Source: Flavobacteriaceae bacterium (GTDB taxonomy: Bacteria > Bacteroidota > Bacteroidia > Flavobacteriales > Flavobacteriaceae). From it: a DNA stretch of 53,691 bases. The stretch spans positions 1 to 53,691 of the forward strand of contig JANQKN010000198.1 of assembly GCA_028281065.1 (NCBI GenBank), written 5' to 3'. The notes under the pieces are model-generated. The model saw only the letters and a program-made list of their open reading frames with translations, was not told where the DNA came from and made no database searches. Numbering within the stretch: position 1 is the first letter of the stretch; each line of letters starts with the position of its first letter. Position numbers and translations under genes: made by a program. Of this stretch, positions 25,902-36,005 are shown one piece after another.

Positions 25902-25958
25902 ATATGGTTGGCTAGTTTAGTAATTTAACTACCTTATAACGTAAGCAGGCAACCATAT
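25902..25958. repeat. Inverted repeat flanking the sigma-factor promoter region
   Basis: ATATGGTTG (25902-25910) and CAACCATAT (25950-25958) are exact inverted copies with 39 bases between them, directly upstream of the TTG start. It could be an operator pair or a leader stem. Confidence 0.5.
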
Positions 25959-26024
25959 CGCCCAAGTTGCTACATTCTGTAGATACAGAGGGGGAAAAAG
26001 GGTTGCGTGGGGCTAATAAAAATC

Positions 26025-27032
26025 TTAGGAAGCCACTGCAGCAATGGCTTCTTTTATTTTTTGTTCCAATTCTTCCATAAGCTCGGGATTGTCCAGTAAG
26101 AGGGTTTTTACTGCATCACGTCCTTGCCCAAGCTTGGTATCATCGTAACTAAACCAAGAACCGCTTTTTTTCACGATTTCGTAAGCTACACCCAAATCGA
26201 TGATCTCTCCTACTTTAGAAACTCCTTCTCCATACATGATGTCGAATTCGGCCGTCCTAAAGGGAGGGGCTACTTTGTTCTTAACAATTTTTACACGGGT
26301 TTTGTTTCCTACCACGCCACCTTGACTGTCCTTGATTTGTGTGGAACGTCGTATGTCGAGCCTTACGGAGGCATAGAACTTTAATGCGTTCCCCCCTGTA
26401 GTGGTCTCTGGGTTTCCAAACATTACCCCAATCTTTTCACGCAATTGGTTAATAAATACTACAGTACAGTTGGTCTTGCTTATGGACGAGGTAAGCTTTC
26501 GAAGAGCTTGCGACATGAGTCGTGCATGCAATCCCATTTTGCTATCCCCCATTTCCCCTTCAATTTCACTTTTTGGGGTCAATGCAGCTACCGAATCGAC
26601 AATAATGATATCTATAGCTCCACTTCTAATAAGGTTATCGGCAATTTCAAGGGCTTGCTCCCCATTATCGGGTTGTGAAATGATGAGGTTCTCTATATCC
26701 ACGCCTAGTTTTTCGGCATAATAACGGTCAAAAGCATGTTCTGCATCTATAAAAGCCGCGATGCCTCCATTTTTCTGTGCTTCTGCAATGGCGTGTAGGG
26801 TGAGGGTGGTTTTACCGGAGGATTCGGGGCCGTATATTTCGACAACTCTTCCCCTTGGGTATCCACCTACCCCCAAGGCCAAATCCAAGCCCAAAGATCC
26901 TGTTGGAATAACCTCTACTTCTTGTACGGCGGCATCCCCCATTTTCATTACGGTTCCTTTTCCGTAGGTCTTATCCAGTTTGTCCAGTGTAAGTTTTAAC
27001 GCCTTTAATTTCGCTTCTTTTTCGCTGCTCAT
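26025..27032 (-). CDS. recA: Recombinase RecA
   Basis: The 335-residue protein carries the Walker A motif GPESSGKTT, the RecA signature [14 protein letters not shown], the L1/L2 loops ([38 protein letters not shown]) and the KNKVAPPFR segment. It forms ATP-dependent filaments on single-stranded DNA for recombination and repair. A candidate promoter lies 31-61 bases upstream; no LexA-type box was recognised. Confidence 0.97.
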   Translation of the reverse strand: MSSEKEAKLKALKLTLDKLDKTYGKGTVMKMGDAAVQEVEVIPTGSLGLDLALGVGGYPRGRVVEIYGPESSGKTTLTLHAIAEAQKNGGIAAFIDAEHAFDRYYAEKLGVDIENLIISQPDNGEQALEIADNLIRSGAIDIIIVDSVAALTPKSEIEGEMGDSKMGLHARLMSQALRKLTSSISKTNCTVVFINQLREKIGVMFGNPETTTGGNALKFYASVRLDIRRSTQIKDSQGGVVGNKTRVKIVKNKVAPPFRTAEFDIMYGEGVSKVGEIIDLGVAYEIVKKSGSWFSYDDTKLGQGRDAVKTLLLDNPELMEELEQKIKEAIAAVAS

Positions 27033-27062
27033 GTGTCTATCTGTTGAAAATTCTTAAAACGT

Positions 27063-27093
27063 TAAAGGTAGTATTTCTACCACTTCGGCACAA
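27063..27093 (-). promoter_or_regulatory. Candidate promoter of recA
   Basis: On the minus strand, TTG (27091-27093), 20 bases, then TACCTTTA (27063-27070), which differs from TAnnTTTG only at the last base. Confidence 0.45.
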
Positions 27094-27119
27094 TAGGAAA
27101 AAGCCTTCCCTTCCTTTTT

Positions 27120-27150
27120 TTGTCAACAATGGCACAAAAGCGTATTTTTG
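27120..27150 (+). promoter_or_regulatory. Promoter of trhO (TTG-N20-TATTTTTG)
   Basis: TTG (27120-27122), a 20-base spacer and TATTTTTG (27143-27150) match the Bacteroidota consensus perfectly. The leader to the ATG at 27199 would be about 45 bases. Confidence 0.6.
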
Positions 27151-27198
27151 CCGCGATTAGTATCAATTTTATCTTTTTTTCACCTAAAAACGTATAGC

Positions 27199-28230
27199 AT
27201 GCAACTGTACAACACTTTAAGTGCCAAAGAGAGAGCAGAATTATTGGAACAGGCTGGAGAAGACCGCCTTACGCTTTCTTTTTACCAATACGCCAAGATT
27301 GGCAACCCCGACCTTTTTAGAAATCATTTGTTTATCGCTTGGGACGAGATGGATGTCCTGGGCCGAATTTATGTTGCTCATGAAGGAATTAATGGGCAAT
27401 TATCGGTACCAGCCAACAACTTTGAACAATTCAAGGAATTCCTCGACGGAATTTATTTTTTGAAGGATGTCCGCCTTAATATTGCTGTTGAACAAGATTT
27501 AAAATCGTTCCTAAAACTCAAGGTAAAGGTGCGTAAAAAGATTGTGGCCGATGGGTTGAATGACGATACCTTCGATGTGACCAACAAAGGGGTACACGTA
27601 AATGCAGAGCGTTTTAATGAACTCATAGAAGATCCGGACACTGTTTTGGTCGATATGAGGAATCATTACGAAAGTGAAATAGGTCACTTTAAGGGAGCTA
27701 TTACGCCCGACGTAGATACCTTTCGGGATTCCTTGGATATTATAGAAGAAGACCTGAAAGAACACAAAGAAGATAAGAAACTGGTGATGTACTGTACAGG
27801 GGGAATCCGATGTGAAAAAGCAAGTGCTTATTACAAGCACAAAGGATTCAAGAATGTATTCCAGTTAGAAGGAGGAATTATTGAGTATACCCGCCAAGTA
27901 AAGAACCAAGGGTTGGAGAATAAATTTATTGGGAAGAACTTTGTATTCGACCACCGTAGGGGCGAGCGGATTTCGGACGATATCATCGCACAGTGCCACC
28001 AATGTGGAAAACCTTGCGACACCCATGTAAATTGTGCCAACGAAGCGTGTCACCTGTTATTCATCCAATGCGACGAATGTGCCGAAAAAATGGAGCATTG
28101 CTGCAGTGATGAATGTGTTGAAGTTATCCAGTTACCTTACGAAGAACAGAAGCGCCTTCGAAGTGGAAAGCACAACAGCAACAAGATTTTCAAGAAAGGT
28201 CGTTCCGAGAAATTGAAATATAAGGATTAA
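27199..28230 (+). CDS. trhO: tRNA uridine(34) hydroxylase, rhodanese family
   Basis: The 343-residue protein has the YceA/TrhO N-terminal domain (RIYVAHEGINGQLSVP), a rhodanese domain (DMRNHYESEIGHFKGAI, active loop YCTGGIRCEKAS) and a C-terminal cysteine-rich part (CHQCGKPCDTHVNCAN, CDECAEKMEHCCSDEC) that probably binds metal. TrhO uses prephenate-independent O2 chemistry to form 5-hydroxyuridine at tRNA position 34. The ATG at 27199 starts the conserved YNTLSAKERAELLE; the upstream open frame overlaps the promoter. Confidence 0.9.
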   Translation: MQLYNTLSAKERAELLEQAGEDRLTLSFYQYAKIGNPDLFRNHLFIAWDEMDVLGRIYVAHEGINGQLSVPANNFEQFKEFLDGIYFLKDVRLNIAVEQDLKSFLKLKVKVRKKIVADGLNDDTFDVTNKGVHVNAERFNELIEDPDTVLVDMRNHYESEIGHFKGAITPDVDTFRDSLDIIEEDLKEHKEDKKLVMYCTGGIRCEKASAYYKHKGFKNVFQLEGGIIEYTRQVKNQGLENKFIGKNFVFDHRRGERISDDIIAQCHQCGKPCDTHVNCANEACHLLFIQCDECAEKMEHCCSDECVEVIQLPYEEQKRLRSGKHNSNKIFKKGRSEKLKYKD

Positions 28231-28235
28231 GTGAT

Positions 28236-30287
28236 CTAATCTTTTACAATAAGTACAGTGTTCTGTTGCTTATGGGTCTGGGAGCTTATTTTTATGAAAT
28301 AGGTGCCTTGGGTAAATTCTATATCAGATGTAATCTCGCGAACATTTTGGTAGCTTTTTTCCATTAAAAGCCTACCTGTTGTGTCGAATATCCTTAGTTC
28401 TGCATCTATCAATGTGGTTTTAAAAACAATTCTGAAATTATCCTGAACGGGATTGGGATAGACATCAAATTCGAGAAGACCTTGATCTTCAACCGTAGCG
28501 ACACTACAATCTTCATTAGGGTCAAGAGGGTCGGAACCGCAGTTTATCTCTTCTAGATCGGTATCCCCATCTCCATCGGTATCTTCATCGTAGGGATCTG
28601 TATTATAACCCACCTCTTCATCGTTGGTGAGGCCATCATTGTCGCAGTCTGCTTGTTGCCAAATTGGGTTGGAAGCATCATAATCTGTATAACCAGGCCC
28701 TCTGGCTGGATCGCAAGGATCCAACGGGTCAGAAATTTCAGTAGGAATGGGAGGGGTAGAAGGGTCGTCTATTTGATCGACTTCCTCGCCATTGGTAAGA
28801 CCATCTCCATCACAATCTATAACATCCCAGGACGAAGTGTCCAGTGTTTGGTTGGCCACTATTAAACTACAAGGATCGTTGGGGTCTGTGTTGTCTAAAA
28901 TTTCCTGGGCGTTGGATACTCCATCTCCATCGGTATCGATAAATAAGTTGGTATCTCCCTGATAAAAATAGACAGATCCGGATCTTGATAAAAAGTCATT
29001 TCCATTTTCGTCATGATCTTCCCATATGGCGCCTATGACTCCGTCTGCTTGGAAAAGGGCAGCATCATAGGCAAAAAAGTCCATAGCTTCCCGATCTTCT
29101 GCAACCATTTTTCTTCGTTGTACCCAATTGTTTGGGCCCAAGCGTTCATAGGCATATGCAGCTCCGGCATCGGTTAAAGGGTTGTTTCCGTTTTCGTCGG
29201 TATCTACCCGATACCCTCCAGCAATAGCATAATCTCCGTCTACAGCTACGGTAAACCCTACCAGTCCGTTGTCTTCGGGATCGGAAGGGACTACTTTTCC
29301 ATCTTCAGTCCACGTTCCCGTTCCGTCAATTTTAAAAATATAGGCCGCTCCCGCATTTGGAAAAACAGTACCTCCACCTGCATCAAAGTTCATATTGCTT
29401 GCCCCTGCAATCATAGATCCTGCATCCATATCTACAGAAATCCCAAAATCATTTCCGCTGTCCAAATTAACATCGGAACCAATAATTTGCTGTGTTTCCT
29501 CCCAATCTCCATTACTGTTTTTTTGAAAAGCATATACATAACCACGACTTAAGGGTGCTGCATTTGGAGCCCCTACCATAATAAATTCTCCATTGGTGGC
29601 AAGATCAGTGGCAAAATAATCCATGACATCCCTGTCTGAAGCAACTATTTTTTGGGTTTGCTCCCAAACGTCTGATGCGTTTCTTTCAAAAACATAAGCA
29701 GAACCTGCGTCCCCAACGGGATTGCCGCCCTGTGCATCTTCATCGTCCAAAGGGGTGCCAACAACAAGCACATCTCCAAAAATATCTATGGAAATCCCGA
29801 AGTTGTCCGATCCTTGGCGATCGGACGCTACAATTTTTTGATGGAATGACCAAGTGCCATCGCCACCACGTTTAAAGATATAAGCCGATCCTGCTTGCAA
29901 CATGGGGTTTTGCTCATTTTCATCTTCGTCTTCAAACTTGGCCCCGACAACTAAAAAGTCGCCCGAAATAGCGACAGATTCACCAAATAGATCGGATACG
30001 TTTCGTATAGGGGCGGTTATTTTTTGAGAAAAGTTCCAATTGTTGGAAGCATCTTTAGTATAAATGTATACTGAACCTGAAGCGGTTAAGGGGTTTTCGC
30101 CATTTTCGTCTTCATTATCCGAGCGAGCTCCAACAATCATCGTATCGCCATCTATGGCTACGTCATAACCAAATCGATCATCTTCATCACGATCTGAAGA
30201 AACTATTTTTTGTAACTGATCCCAATTTTGGGATTGGGCTACACCTGAAAAAAGGAAGAAAACCAAAAGACTAAAAACAAACTTCAT
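28236..30287 (-). CDS. Secreted FG-GAP beta-propeller protein with TSP3 repeats and T9SS domain
   Basis: After a signal peptide (about 1-19), the 683-residue protein has seven FG-GAP-like repeats, each with a core such as DRFGYDVAIDGDTMIVGA, enough for a seven-bladed propeller. Several blades carry the same acidic DEDENGxNP insert. Thrombospondin type-3-like calcium repeats follow (DTDGDGVSNAQE, DCDGDGLTNGEE, DCDNDGLTNDEE, DTDGDGDTDLEE). A T9SS sorting domain (FDVYPNPVQDNFRI...LIVKD) ends the protein. It is likely displayed on or released from the cell surface and may bind glycans or proteins; the ligand is unknown. Confidence 0.88.
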   Translation of the reverse strand: MKFVFSLLVFFLFSGVAQSQNWDQLQKIVSSDRDEDDRFGYDVAIDGDTMIVGARSDNEDENGENPLTASGSVYIYTKDASNNWNFSQKITAPIRNVSDLFGESVAISGDFLVVGAKFEDEDENEQNPMLQAGSAYIFKRGGDGTWSFHQKIVASDRQGSDNFGISIDIFGDVLVVGTPLDDEDAQGGNPVGDAGSAYVFERNASDVWEQTQKIVASDRDVMDYFATDLATNGEFIMVGAPNAAPLSRGYVYAFQKNSNGDWEETQQIIGSDVNLDSGNDFGISVDMDAGSMIAGASNMNFDAGGGTVFPNAGAAYIFKIDGTGTWTEDGKVVPSDPEDNGLVGFTVAVDGDYAIAGGYRVDTDENGNNPLTDAGAAYAYERLGPNNWVQRRKMVAEDREAMDFFAYDAALFQADGVIGAIWEDHDENGNDFLSRSGSVYFYQGDTNLFIDTDGDGVSNAQEILDNTDPNDPCSLIVANQTLDTSSWDVIDCDGDGLTNGEEVDQIDDPSTPPIPTEISDPLDPCDPARGPGYTDYDASNPIWQQADCDNDGLTNDEEVGYNTDPYDEDTDGDGDTDLEEINCGSDPLDPNEDCSVATVEDQGLLEFDVYPNPVQDNFRIVFKTTLIDAELRIFDTTGRLLMEKSYQNVREITSDIEFTQGTYFIKISSQTHKQQNTVLIVKD

Positions 30288-30486
30288 GGTAAAAGTGTGA
30301 TTATAAAATGCATTTAAAGCTAATGATAAAACCAGCTATAACAAAGAAATTTAAAGAATGGAGGTCAACAGGATAATTTCAACCAAAGGATCTATTCATA
30401 TAATCCAAATATTGGTATATTTACTGATTGTAAATTAGTTTAATCTCCGTCTCTTTTTATTTGAAAAAGAGCTATATATAAAAAAC

Positions 30487-31734
30487 ATGGGCTGTACCAG
30501 TTGCGCAACAGGCGCCGATGGACAACCAAAAGGCTGTAGGAACAATGGTACCTGTGGCTCCGATGGCTGTAACAAACTAACCGTATTCGATTGGCTTTCC
30601 AACATGTCATTGCCTGGCAATGTAGATCCTTTCAATGCAGTGGAAGTCCGTTTTAAGAACGGGCGAAAGCATTTTTACCGAAACCCAGATAACCTTTCTT
30701 TAAGTATTGGCGATATTGTGGCAACCGAGGCTTCTCCTGGACATGATATTGGTATCGTAACCCTCACTGGGGAATTGGTGCGTGTGCAGATGAAAAAGAA
30801 AAAGCAGCAAACCACCATCGATGAGTTGCCCAAGATATACCGTAAAGCGTCCCAAAAGGACATCGATGTCTGGCAAAAGATGCGCGATAAAGAGCTCGAT
30901 GTGCAGAAGCAATCCCGTGAAATTGCCATGCGGTTGGGCTTGCAAATGAAAATAAGCGATATCGAATACCAAGGAGATGGCTCTAAGGTTATTTTTTATT
31001 ACACAGCCGAAGAACGGGTGGATTTTCGCCAATTAATCAAGGATTTGGCAAGGGCCTTCAGTACCCGTATCGAAATGAAACAAGTAGGTTTCCGCCAAGA
31101 AGCAGCCCGTTTGGGAGGTATTGGTTCCTGTGGCCGCGAACTCTGCTGTTCCACTTGGTTAACCGATTTTAGGAGCGTAAATACATCGGCTGCCCGATTT
31201 CAGCAGCTTTCATTGAATCCACAAAAACTAGCGGGTCAATGCGGTAAACTGAAGTGTTGCCTCAACTACGAATTGGATACCTATTTGGAAGCTTTGGAAG
31301 AATTCCCCAAAACCGATATTAAACTCGAAACCGAAAGAGGACGTGCCCACTGCCAGAAAGTAGACATTTTTAAAGGGCTCATGTGGTTTTCCTACGAAAA
31401 GGAAAACATGACTTGGCACGAAATGGAAGTGGCTCGGGTAAATGAGATCGTAGAACTGAATAAGAAGGGCCAAAAAGCCACAAGCCTAGAAGATTATATC
31501 GAAGACAAAATCCTGCCAGCTAAAGAATTGTTCGAAAATGTAGTTGGGCAAGACAGTTTAACCCGCTTCGATCAGCCCAAGCGAAGAAGGAAAAAACGAA
31601 GGAACAAAAACAATAAAAAGAAAACGACTGGAGTTACAGCAACAGGGTCTGATAACAAAAAGAAATCCTCTTCTGGTAAAAACAGGAATAGAAACCGTAA
31701 TCGCAACCGAAACCGAAACAACAAGAATGCATAA
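30487..31734 (+). CDS. PSP1 domain protein (RicT/YaaT-like)
   Basis: The 415-residue protein opens with a cysteine cluster (C3, C6, C17, C23, C28), then the PSP1 core (KMRDKELDVQKQSREIAMRL, YYTAEERVDFRQLIKDLA) with CGRELCC (C215, C220, C221) and CGKLKCC (C252, C257, C258). Bacillus RicT shares these cysteines, which bind iron-sulfur clusters in the Ric complex. The C-terminus from about 350 is a lysine/arginine/asparagine tail ending in repeated Asn-Arg pairs, likely nucleic-acid binding and disordered. It overlaps gldH by eight bases. Confidence 0.85.
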   Translation: MGCTSCATGADGQPKGCRNNGTCGSDGCNKLTVFDWLSNMSLPGNVDPFNAVEVRFKNGRKHFYRNPDNLSLSIGDIVATEASPGHDIGIVTLTGELVRVQMKKKKQQTTIDELPKIYRKASQKDIDVWQKMRDKELDVQKQSREIAMRLGLQMKISDIEYQGDGSKVIFYYTAEERVDFRQLIKDLARAFSTRIEMKQVGFRQEAARLGGIGSCGRELCCSTWLTDFRSVNTSAARFQQLSLNPQKLAGQCGKLKCCLNYELDTYLEALEEFPKTDIKLETERGRAHCQKVDIFKGLMWFSYEKENMTWHEMEVARVNEIVELNKKGQKATSLEDYIEDKILPAKELFENVVGQDSLTRFDQPKRRRKKRRNKNNKKKTTGVTATGSDNKKKSSSGKNRNRNRNRNRNRNNKNA

Positions 31735-32215
31735 ACTGGCTGGGATTCTTTTTTTAACGCTTTTATTTGTAAGCTGTGATTCAAAAATCGTAGTAGGTGA
31801 AATGCGTGATTTGCCAGGAACTTGGCACAAAGATGATGCTTTGGAGTTTCAAGTACCTGTTTTGGATTCGCTAAAGAAATACAATGTATTTTTCCACATT
31901 CGAAACACCAACGATTACCCTTTTAACAACCTCTTTTTAATTGCCTCCATGGAGTTTCCACACGGAAAAACCATTACAGATACCTTGGAATACCGAATGG
32001 CTGCAGCCGATGGTACTTGGCTGGGAACGGGTATAGGGAGTGTTAAGGAAAACAAGCTCTGGTACAAAGAGGATGTTTCTTTTTTTGAAGACGGAAATTA
32101 CAAACTCACCCTTTCCCATGCAGTGCGCAATAACGGTGAGGTTCATGGCGTTACCCAATTAGAAGGAATTACCGAAGTTGGCTATAGTATAGAAGAAGCA
32201 AACCATCAACCCTAA
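31727..32215 (+). CDS. gldH: Gliding motility lipoprotein GldH
   Basis: The 162-residue protein has a lipoprotein signal (LFVSC, Cys17) and the GldH pattern: FHIRNTNDYPFNNLFLIASMEFP, DTLEYRMAAADGTWLGTGIGSVKENKLWYKE and a TEVGYSIEE end. GldH is required for gliding in Flavobacterium johnsoniae and is found in the envelope; its biochemical role is unknown. The order PSP1-gldH-PBP1A is common in the family. Its presence agrees with the T9SS cargo in this window. Confidence 0.88.
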   Translation: MHKLAGILFLTLLFVSCDSKIVVGEMRDLPGTWHKDDALEFQVPVLDSLKKYNVFFHIRNTNDYPFNNLFLIASMEFPHGKTITDTLEYRMAAADGTWLGTGIGSVKENKLWYKEDVSFFEDGNYKLTLSHAVRNNGEVHGVTQLEGITEVGYSIEEANHQP

Positions 32216-32221
32216 CAACTT

Positions 32222-34546
32222 ATGGCAAAGCAGGCAAACAAACGATCGGGCAAGAAGAAAGAGCAGGGCTCTGTAAGAAAGCATATAAAAACCTTTTGGA
32301 TTATAATTGGCTCTGGGGTTTTCTTGATTTTTCTATTGTTTTTATTGGCGTCTTGGGGTGCTTTTGGCAAGTTACCCGATGAGACCAGTTTAGAAAACCC
32401 AGAGAAAGACCTTGCCACACAGATCATTTCTGAAGATGGTGAAGTAATCGGGAAATTCTTTAAGGAAAACAGAACCCCTGTTCAGTATGAAGATTTGCCA
32501 GAGCATTTAGTAAATGCTTTACTAGCCACTGAAGATGTACGCTTTTATGATCATGCTGGAATTGATGGAAGAGGTACCGTAAGGGCATTTGCTTTTTTGG
32601 GTACCCGTGGAGGGGCCAGTACAATTTCCCAACAATTGGCTACTCAGTTTTTTACGGGCGCCAGGGCTCGCAATAAATTTCAGCGTGGTATTCAGAAAGT
32701 CAAGGAGTGGATTATAGCTACCCGCTTGGAGCGACGCTATACAAAAGAAGAGATCATTACCATGTATTTTAACGTGTATGATTTCTTGAATTTGGCTATT
32801 GGTATTGAATCTGCTTCTAATATCTATTTCGACAAAGCTCCGCAAGATCTTAACATTGAAGAATCGGCCATGTTGGTTGGAATGTTCAAAAACGCATCGT
32901 TGTATAACCCGCGAAGAAACCCTGAAGGGGTAATGAATCGAAGGAATGTGGTGCTGAGGCAAATGGCCAAATATGATTATATCACAGAGAAGCAAAAAGA
33001 TTCTCTGCAACAGCTTCCCTTAAATGTGAAATTTACCCCACAGGATCATGATGAGGGGATTGGAACCTATGTTCGTGAATACATTCGTGGATACATGAAA
33101 ACATGGGCAAAGGAAAATCCAAAACCTGACGGAAGCCTTTACGACATTAACAGCGATGGGTTAAAGATATATACTACGATCAATGCCAACATGCAAAAAT
33201 ACGCAGAGGAAGCCGTAGATGCCCACATGCCAAGACTCCAGAAAGAATTCGATAAGCAAAACCAAAAAAACAAAACGAGTCCATTTCGGGACATCACTAA
33301 AGAGGAAATCGATCAGATCATGAATTCTGCCATGCGGAGAACAGATCGTTGGAGGGAGATGAAAGGAAAAGGTATTAGTGAGAAGGACATTATAGAAAGC
33401 TTCAGCAAAAAAACCCAGATGAAAATATTTTCCTGGGGCGGTGATATCGATACCCTTATGACTCCTATGGATTCCATTCGGTATTACAAAAACTTTTTCC
33501 GGGCGTCGTTGTTGTCCATGACCCCTCAAACCGGGGAGATAAAAGCATGGGTGGGTGGTATAAACTACAAGCACTTTAAGTACGATATGGTAGAGACGGG
33601 GAGAAGGCAAATAGGTTCTACATTTAAACCGTTTGTATATGCCACAGCCATTGATCAAATGCATATGTCGCCTTGCGACACCTTACCCAATACCCCTTGG
33701 ACCATTCCGGCAGGAAAACATGGGAATATGAAAGACTGGAGCCCTAAAAATAGCGATGGTCAGTATGGTGGAATGATGAGCTTAAGAGGAGCGTTGGCCA
33801 GTTCTGTAAATACCATTACGGCACGATTAATAGACAGAGTAGGGCCAAGGCCTGTACTCGATTTGGTTGAAAAGATGGGAGTAGATACCGAAGAGGTATT
33901 GGAAGTGCCTTCAATTGCTTTGGGAACACCCGATATTACTTTATACGAAATGGTAGGTGCCTATAGCACTTTTGCCAACGAAGGGGTGTATGTAAAACCT
34001 ATTTTGGTACAGCGTATCGAGGACAAAAACGGAACCATATTATACCAAAACATTCCAGAAACCAAAGATGTAATCAGTAAGGAAACAGCCTATGTAACCG
34101 TAAGCCTTATGGAAGGGGTTACCCAAGGCGGTTCTGGATCAAGATTACGCCATGCGTACGCTAAAGAACGATCCGATTACAAAAGCATTATCACGGGCTA
34201 TCCTTATGAATTCAACAATCCCATTGCAGGAAAGACGGGAACCACACAAAACAATAGTGATGGGTGGTTTATGGGAATGGTGCCTAATCTGGCCACAGGA
34301 GTATGGGTAGGAGGAGAAGATAGGGCTACGCACTTTGGATCAACCCGCTACGGACAGGGAGCCGCTATGGCATTGCCCATTTGGGGGGTTTTCATGAAAA
34401 AGTGTTATGAAGATGAGACTTTAGATGTCTCCAAGGGGAGCTTTAAAAAACCCGAGAAAATTTCCATAGAAACAGATTGCAAAGCCTATAAAAATCAAAA
34501 CGAAGGCGATACCGACGAGATCCCCGATGACGAAATTGATTTCTAA
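32222..34546 (+). CDS. Penicillin-binding protein 1A, bifunctional
   Basis: The 774-residue protein has a basic cytoplasmic tail, one membrane helix (about 25-47), a GT51 glycosyltransferase domain (E104 in ATEDVRFYDH; GGASTISQQLA at 130-140) and a transpeptidase domain with S466-x2-K469 (GSTFKP), SSVN and K671TGTT. It polymerises and cross-links peptidoglycan in the periplasm. It begins six bases after gldH, in one operon. A strong hairpin terminator follows its stop. Confidence 0.93.
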   Translation: MAKQANKRSGKKKEQGSVRKHIKTFWIIIGSGVFLIFLLFLLASWGAFGKLPDETSLENPEKDLATQIISEDGEVIGKFFKENRTPVQYEDLPEHLVNALLATEDVRFYDHAGIDGRGTVRAFAFLGTRGGASTISQQLATQFFTGARARNKFQRGIQKVKEWIIATRLERRYTKEEIITMYFNVYDFLNLAIGIESASNIYFDKAPQDLNIEESAMLVGMFKNASLYNPRRNPEGVMNRRNVVLRQMAKYDYITEKQKDSLQQLPLNVKFTPQDHDEGIGTYVREYIRGYMKTWAKENPKPDGSLYDINSDGLKIYTTINANMQKYAEEAVDAHMPRLQKEFDKQNQKNKTSPFRDITKEEIDQIMNSAMRRTDRWREMKGKGISEKDIIESFSKKTQMKIFSWGGDIDTLMTPMDSIRYYKNFFRASLLSMTPQTGEIKAWVGGINYKHFKYDMVETGRRQIGSTFKPFVYATAIDQMHMSPCDTLPNTPWTIPAGKHGNMKDWSPKNSDGQYGGMMSLRGALASSVNTITARLIDRVGPRPVLDLVEKMGVDTEEVLEVPSIALGTPDITLYEMVGAYSTFANEGVYVKPILVQRIEDKNGTILYQNIPETKDVISKETAYVTVSLMEGVTQGGSGSRLRHAYAKERSDYKSIITGYPYEFNNPIAGKTGTTQNNSDGWFMGMVPNLATGVWVGGEDRATHFGSTRYGQGAAMALPIWGVFMKKCYEDETLDVSKGSFKKPEKISIETDCKAYKNQNEGDTDEIPDDEIDF

Positions 34547-34569
34547 TTTATAGCATTCCAAAGAACCCG

Positions 34570-34607
34570 AAAACCTCTTTGTTTTATTTGGCAAAGAGGT
34601 TTTTTTA
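34570..34607 (+). terminator. Terminator after the PBP1A gene
   Basis: AACCTCTTTG (34572-34581) pairs with CAAAGAGGTT (34592-34601), followed by a run of T residues. Confidence 0.8.
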
Positions 34608-34647
34608 TGCCTTCAAATTTCAGTACTTTTAATCAAAATTTTAAAGG

Positions 34648-35349
34648 ATGATTACAAAAACAGTAGCGAATGTCGAAGAAGCTTGTAAAGGCGTAAAAGA
34701 CGACATGACCTTTATGTTGGGTGGATTCGGCTTGTCCGGGATCCCCGAAAACTGCATAGCCCAATTGGTGACCCTTAATGTGAAGAATGTTACCTGTATT
34801 TCCAATAACGCAGGGGTAGATGACTTTGGCCTTGGGTTGTTGCTGCAAAAGCGGCAGATCAAAAAAATGATTTCTTCCTATGTGGGTGAAAATGCCGAAT
34901 TCGAAAGACAAATGCTCAGTGGTGAATTGGAGGTCGATCTTATTCCCCAGGGAACCTTGGCGCAACGTTGCCGTGCAGCCCAAAGTGGAATACCAGCTTT
35001 TTTTACCCCAGCGGGCTACGGAACCGAAGTGGCCGAAGGAAAAGAGTCTAGGGAGTTTAACGGAAAAATGCACATACTGGAACATGCCTTTAAAGCCGAT
35101 TTTGCTTTTGTAAAAGCTTGGAAAGGAGACACAGCAGGAAATCTCATTTTTAAAGGGACTGCACGTAATTTTAACCCCAATATGTGTGGAGCAGCGACCA
35201 TTACTGTTGCAGAAGTAGAAGAATTGTTGCCTGCTGGCGAACTGGATCCAAATGATATCCACATTCCAGGAATTTTTGTACAGCGTATTTTTCAAGGGGC
35301 TCGCTACGAAAAACGAATTGAAAATCTAACCGTAAGAAAAAGAGACTAA
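34648..35349 (+). CDS. 3-oxoacid CoA-transferase subunit A
   Basis: The 233-residue protein has the CoA-binding pattern of the alpha subunit ([55 protein letters not shown]). With the next gene it should move CoA between succinate and acetoacetate or a similar 3-oxoacid, feeding ketone bodies or leucine breakdown products into central metabolism. Its last base is the first base of the subunit B start codon (TAATG), so translation is coupled. Confidence 0.9.
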   Translation: MITKTVANVEEACKGVKDDMTFMLGGFGLSGIPENCIAQLVTLNVKNVTCISNNAGVDDFGLGLLLQKRQIKKMISSYVGENAEFERQMLSGELEVDLIPQGTLAQRCRAAQSGIPAFFTPAGYGTEVAEGKESREFNGKMHILEHAFKADFAFVKAWKGDTAGNLIFKGTARNFNPNMCGAATITVAEVEELLPAGELDPNDIHIPGIFVQRIFQGARYEKRIENLTVRKRD

Positions 35350-36005
35350 TGGCATTATCCAAAGATCAGATCGCACAACGAATAGCCCAAGAGGTAAAGG
35401 ATGGATATTATGTAAACTTGGGAATTGGAATTCCCACTTTGGTAGCCAATTTTGTCCGTGAGGATATCGAAGTAGAGTTCCAGAGTGAGAATGGAGTATT
35501 GGGCATGGGGCCTTTTCCATATGAAGGAGAGGAAGATCCAGACCTTATCAATGCAGGGAAGCAAACCATTACGGCTCTAAAAGGAGCTTCCTTTTTCGAT
35601 TCAGCTACTAGCTTTTCCATGATTCGGGGGCAACATGTAGACCTTACTATTTTAGGGGCTATGGAAGTGGCCCAGAATGGAGATATTGCCAACTGGAAAA
35701 TCCCTGGTAAGATGGTTAAAGGAATGGGGGGCGCTATGGACTTGGTGGCTTCTGCCGACAATATTATTGTAGCCATGATGCATACCAATAGAGCTGGGGC
35801 ATCCAAACTACTAAAGGAATGTTCCCTTCCTTTAACAGGGGTAAATTGTGTGAAGAAAATCGTTACTAACCTAGCGGTCCTTTCTGTAGAAGACAATAAT
35901 TTCCGATTATTGGAGAGAGCTCCTGGCGTTACCGTAGAAGAAATACAGGCAGCTACAGAAGGGAACCTTATCGTAGAGGGAGATATTCCAGAAATGACCT
36001 TCTAA
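35349..36005 (+). CDS. 3-oxoacid CoA-transferase subunit B
   Basis: The 218-residue beta subunit carries the catalytic glutamate motif (E in QSENGVLGMGP), preceded by GYYVNLGIGIPTLVANF. Length and order match ScoB/AtoA-type subunits. It pairs with subunit A immediately upstream. Confidence 0.9.
   Translation: MALSKDQIAQRIAQEVKDGYYVNLGIGIPTLVANFVREDIEVEFQSENGVLGMGPFPYEGEEDPDLINAGKQTITALKGASFFDSATSFSMIRGQHVDLTILGAMEVAQNGDIANWKIPGKMVKGMGGAMDLVASADNIIVAMMHTNRAGASKLLKECSLPLTGVNCVKKIVTNLAVLSVEDNNFRLLERAPGVTVEEIQAATEGNLIVEGDIPEMTF

Noticed and set aside
31600-31734. Low-complexity tail of the PSP1 gene as a nucleotide repeat
   Set aside because: The Asn-Arg repetition is in the protein; codons vary, so no strict DNA repeat is present.
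34633-35295. 220-codon open frame antisense to the CoA-transferase subunit A gene
   Set aside because: Its product has no domain logic and is full of Cys/His/Phe runs typical of antisense translation; the sense frame encodes a clear enzyme subunit.
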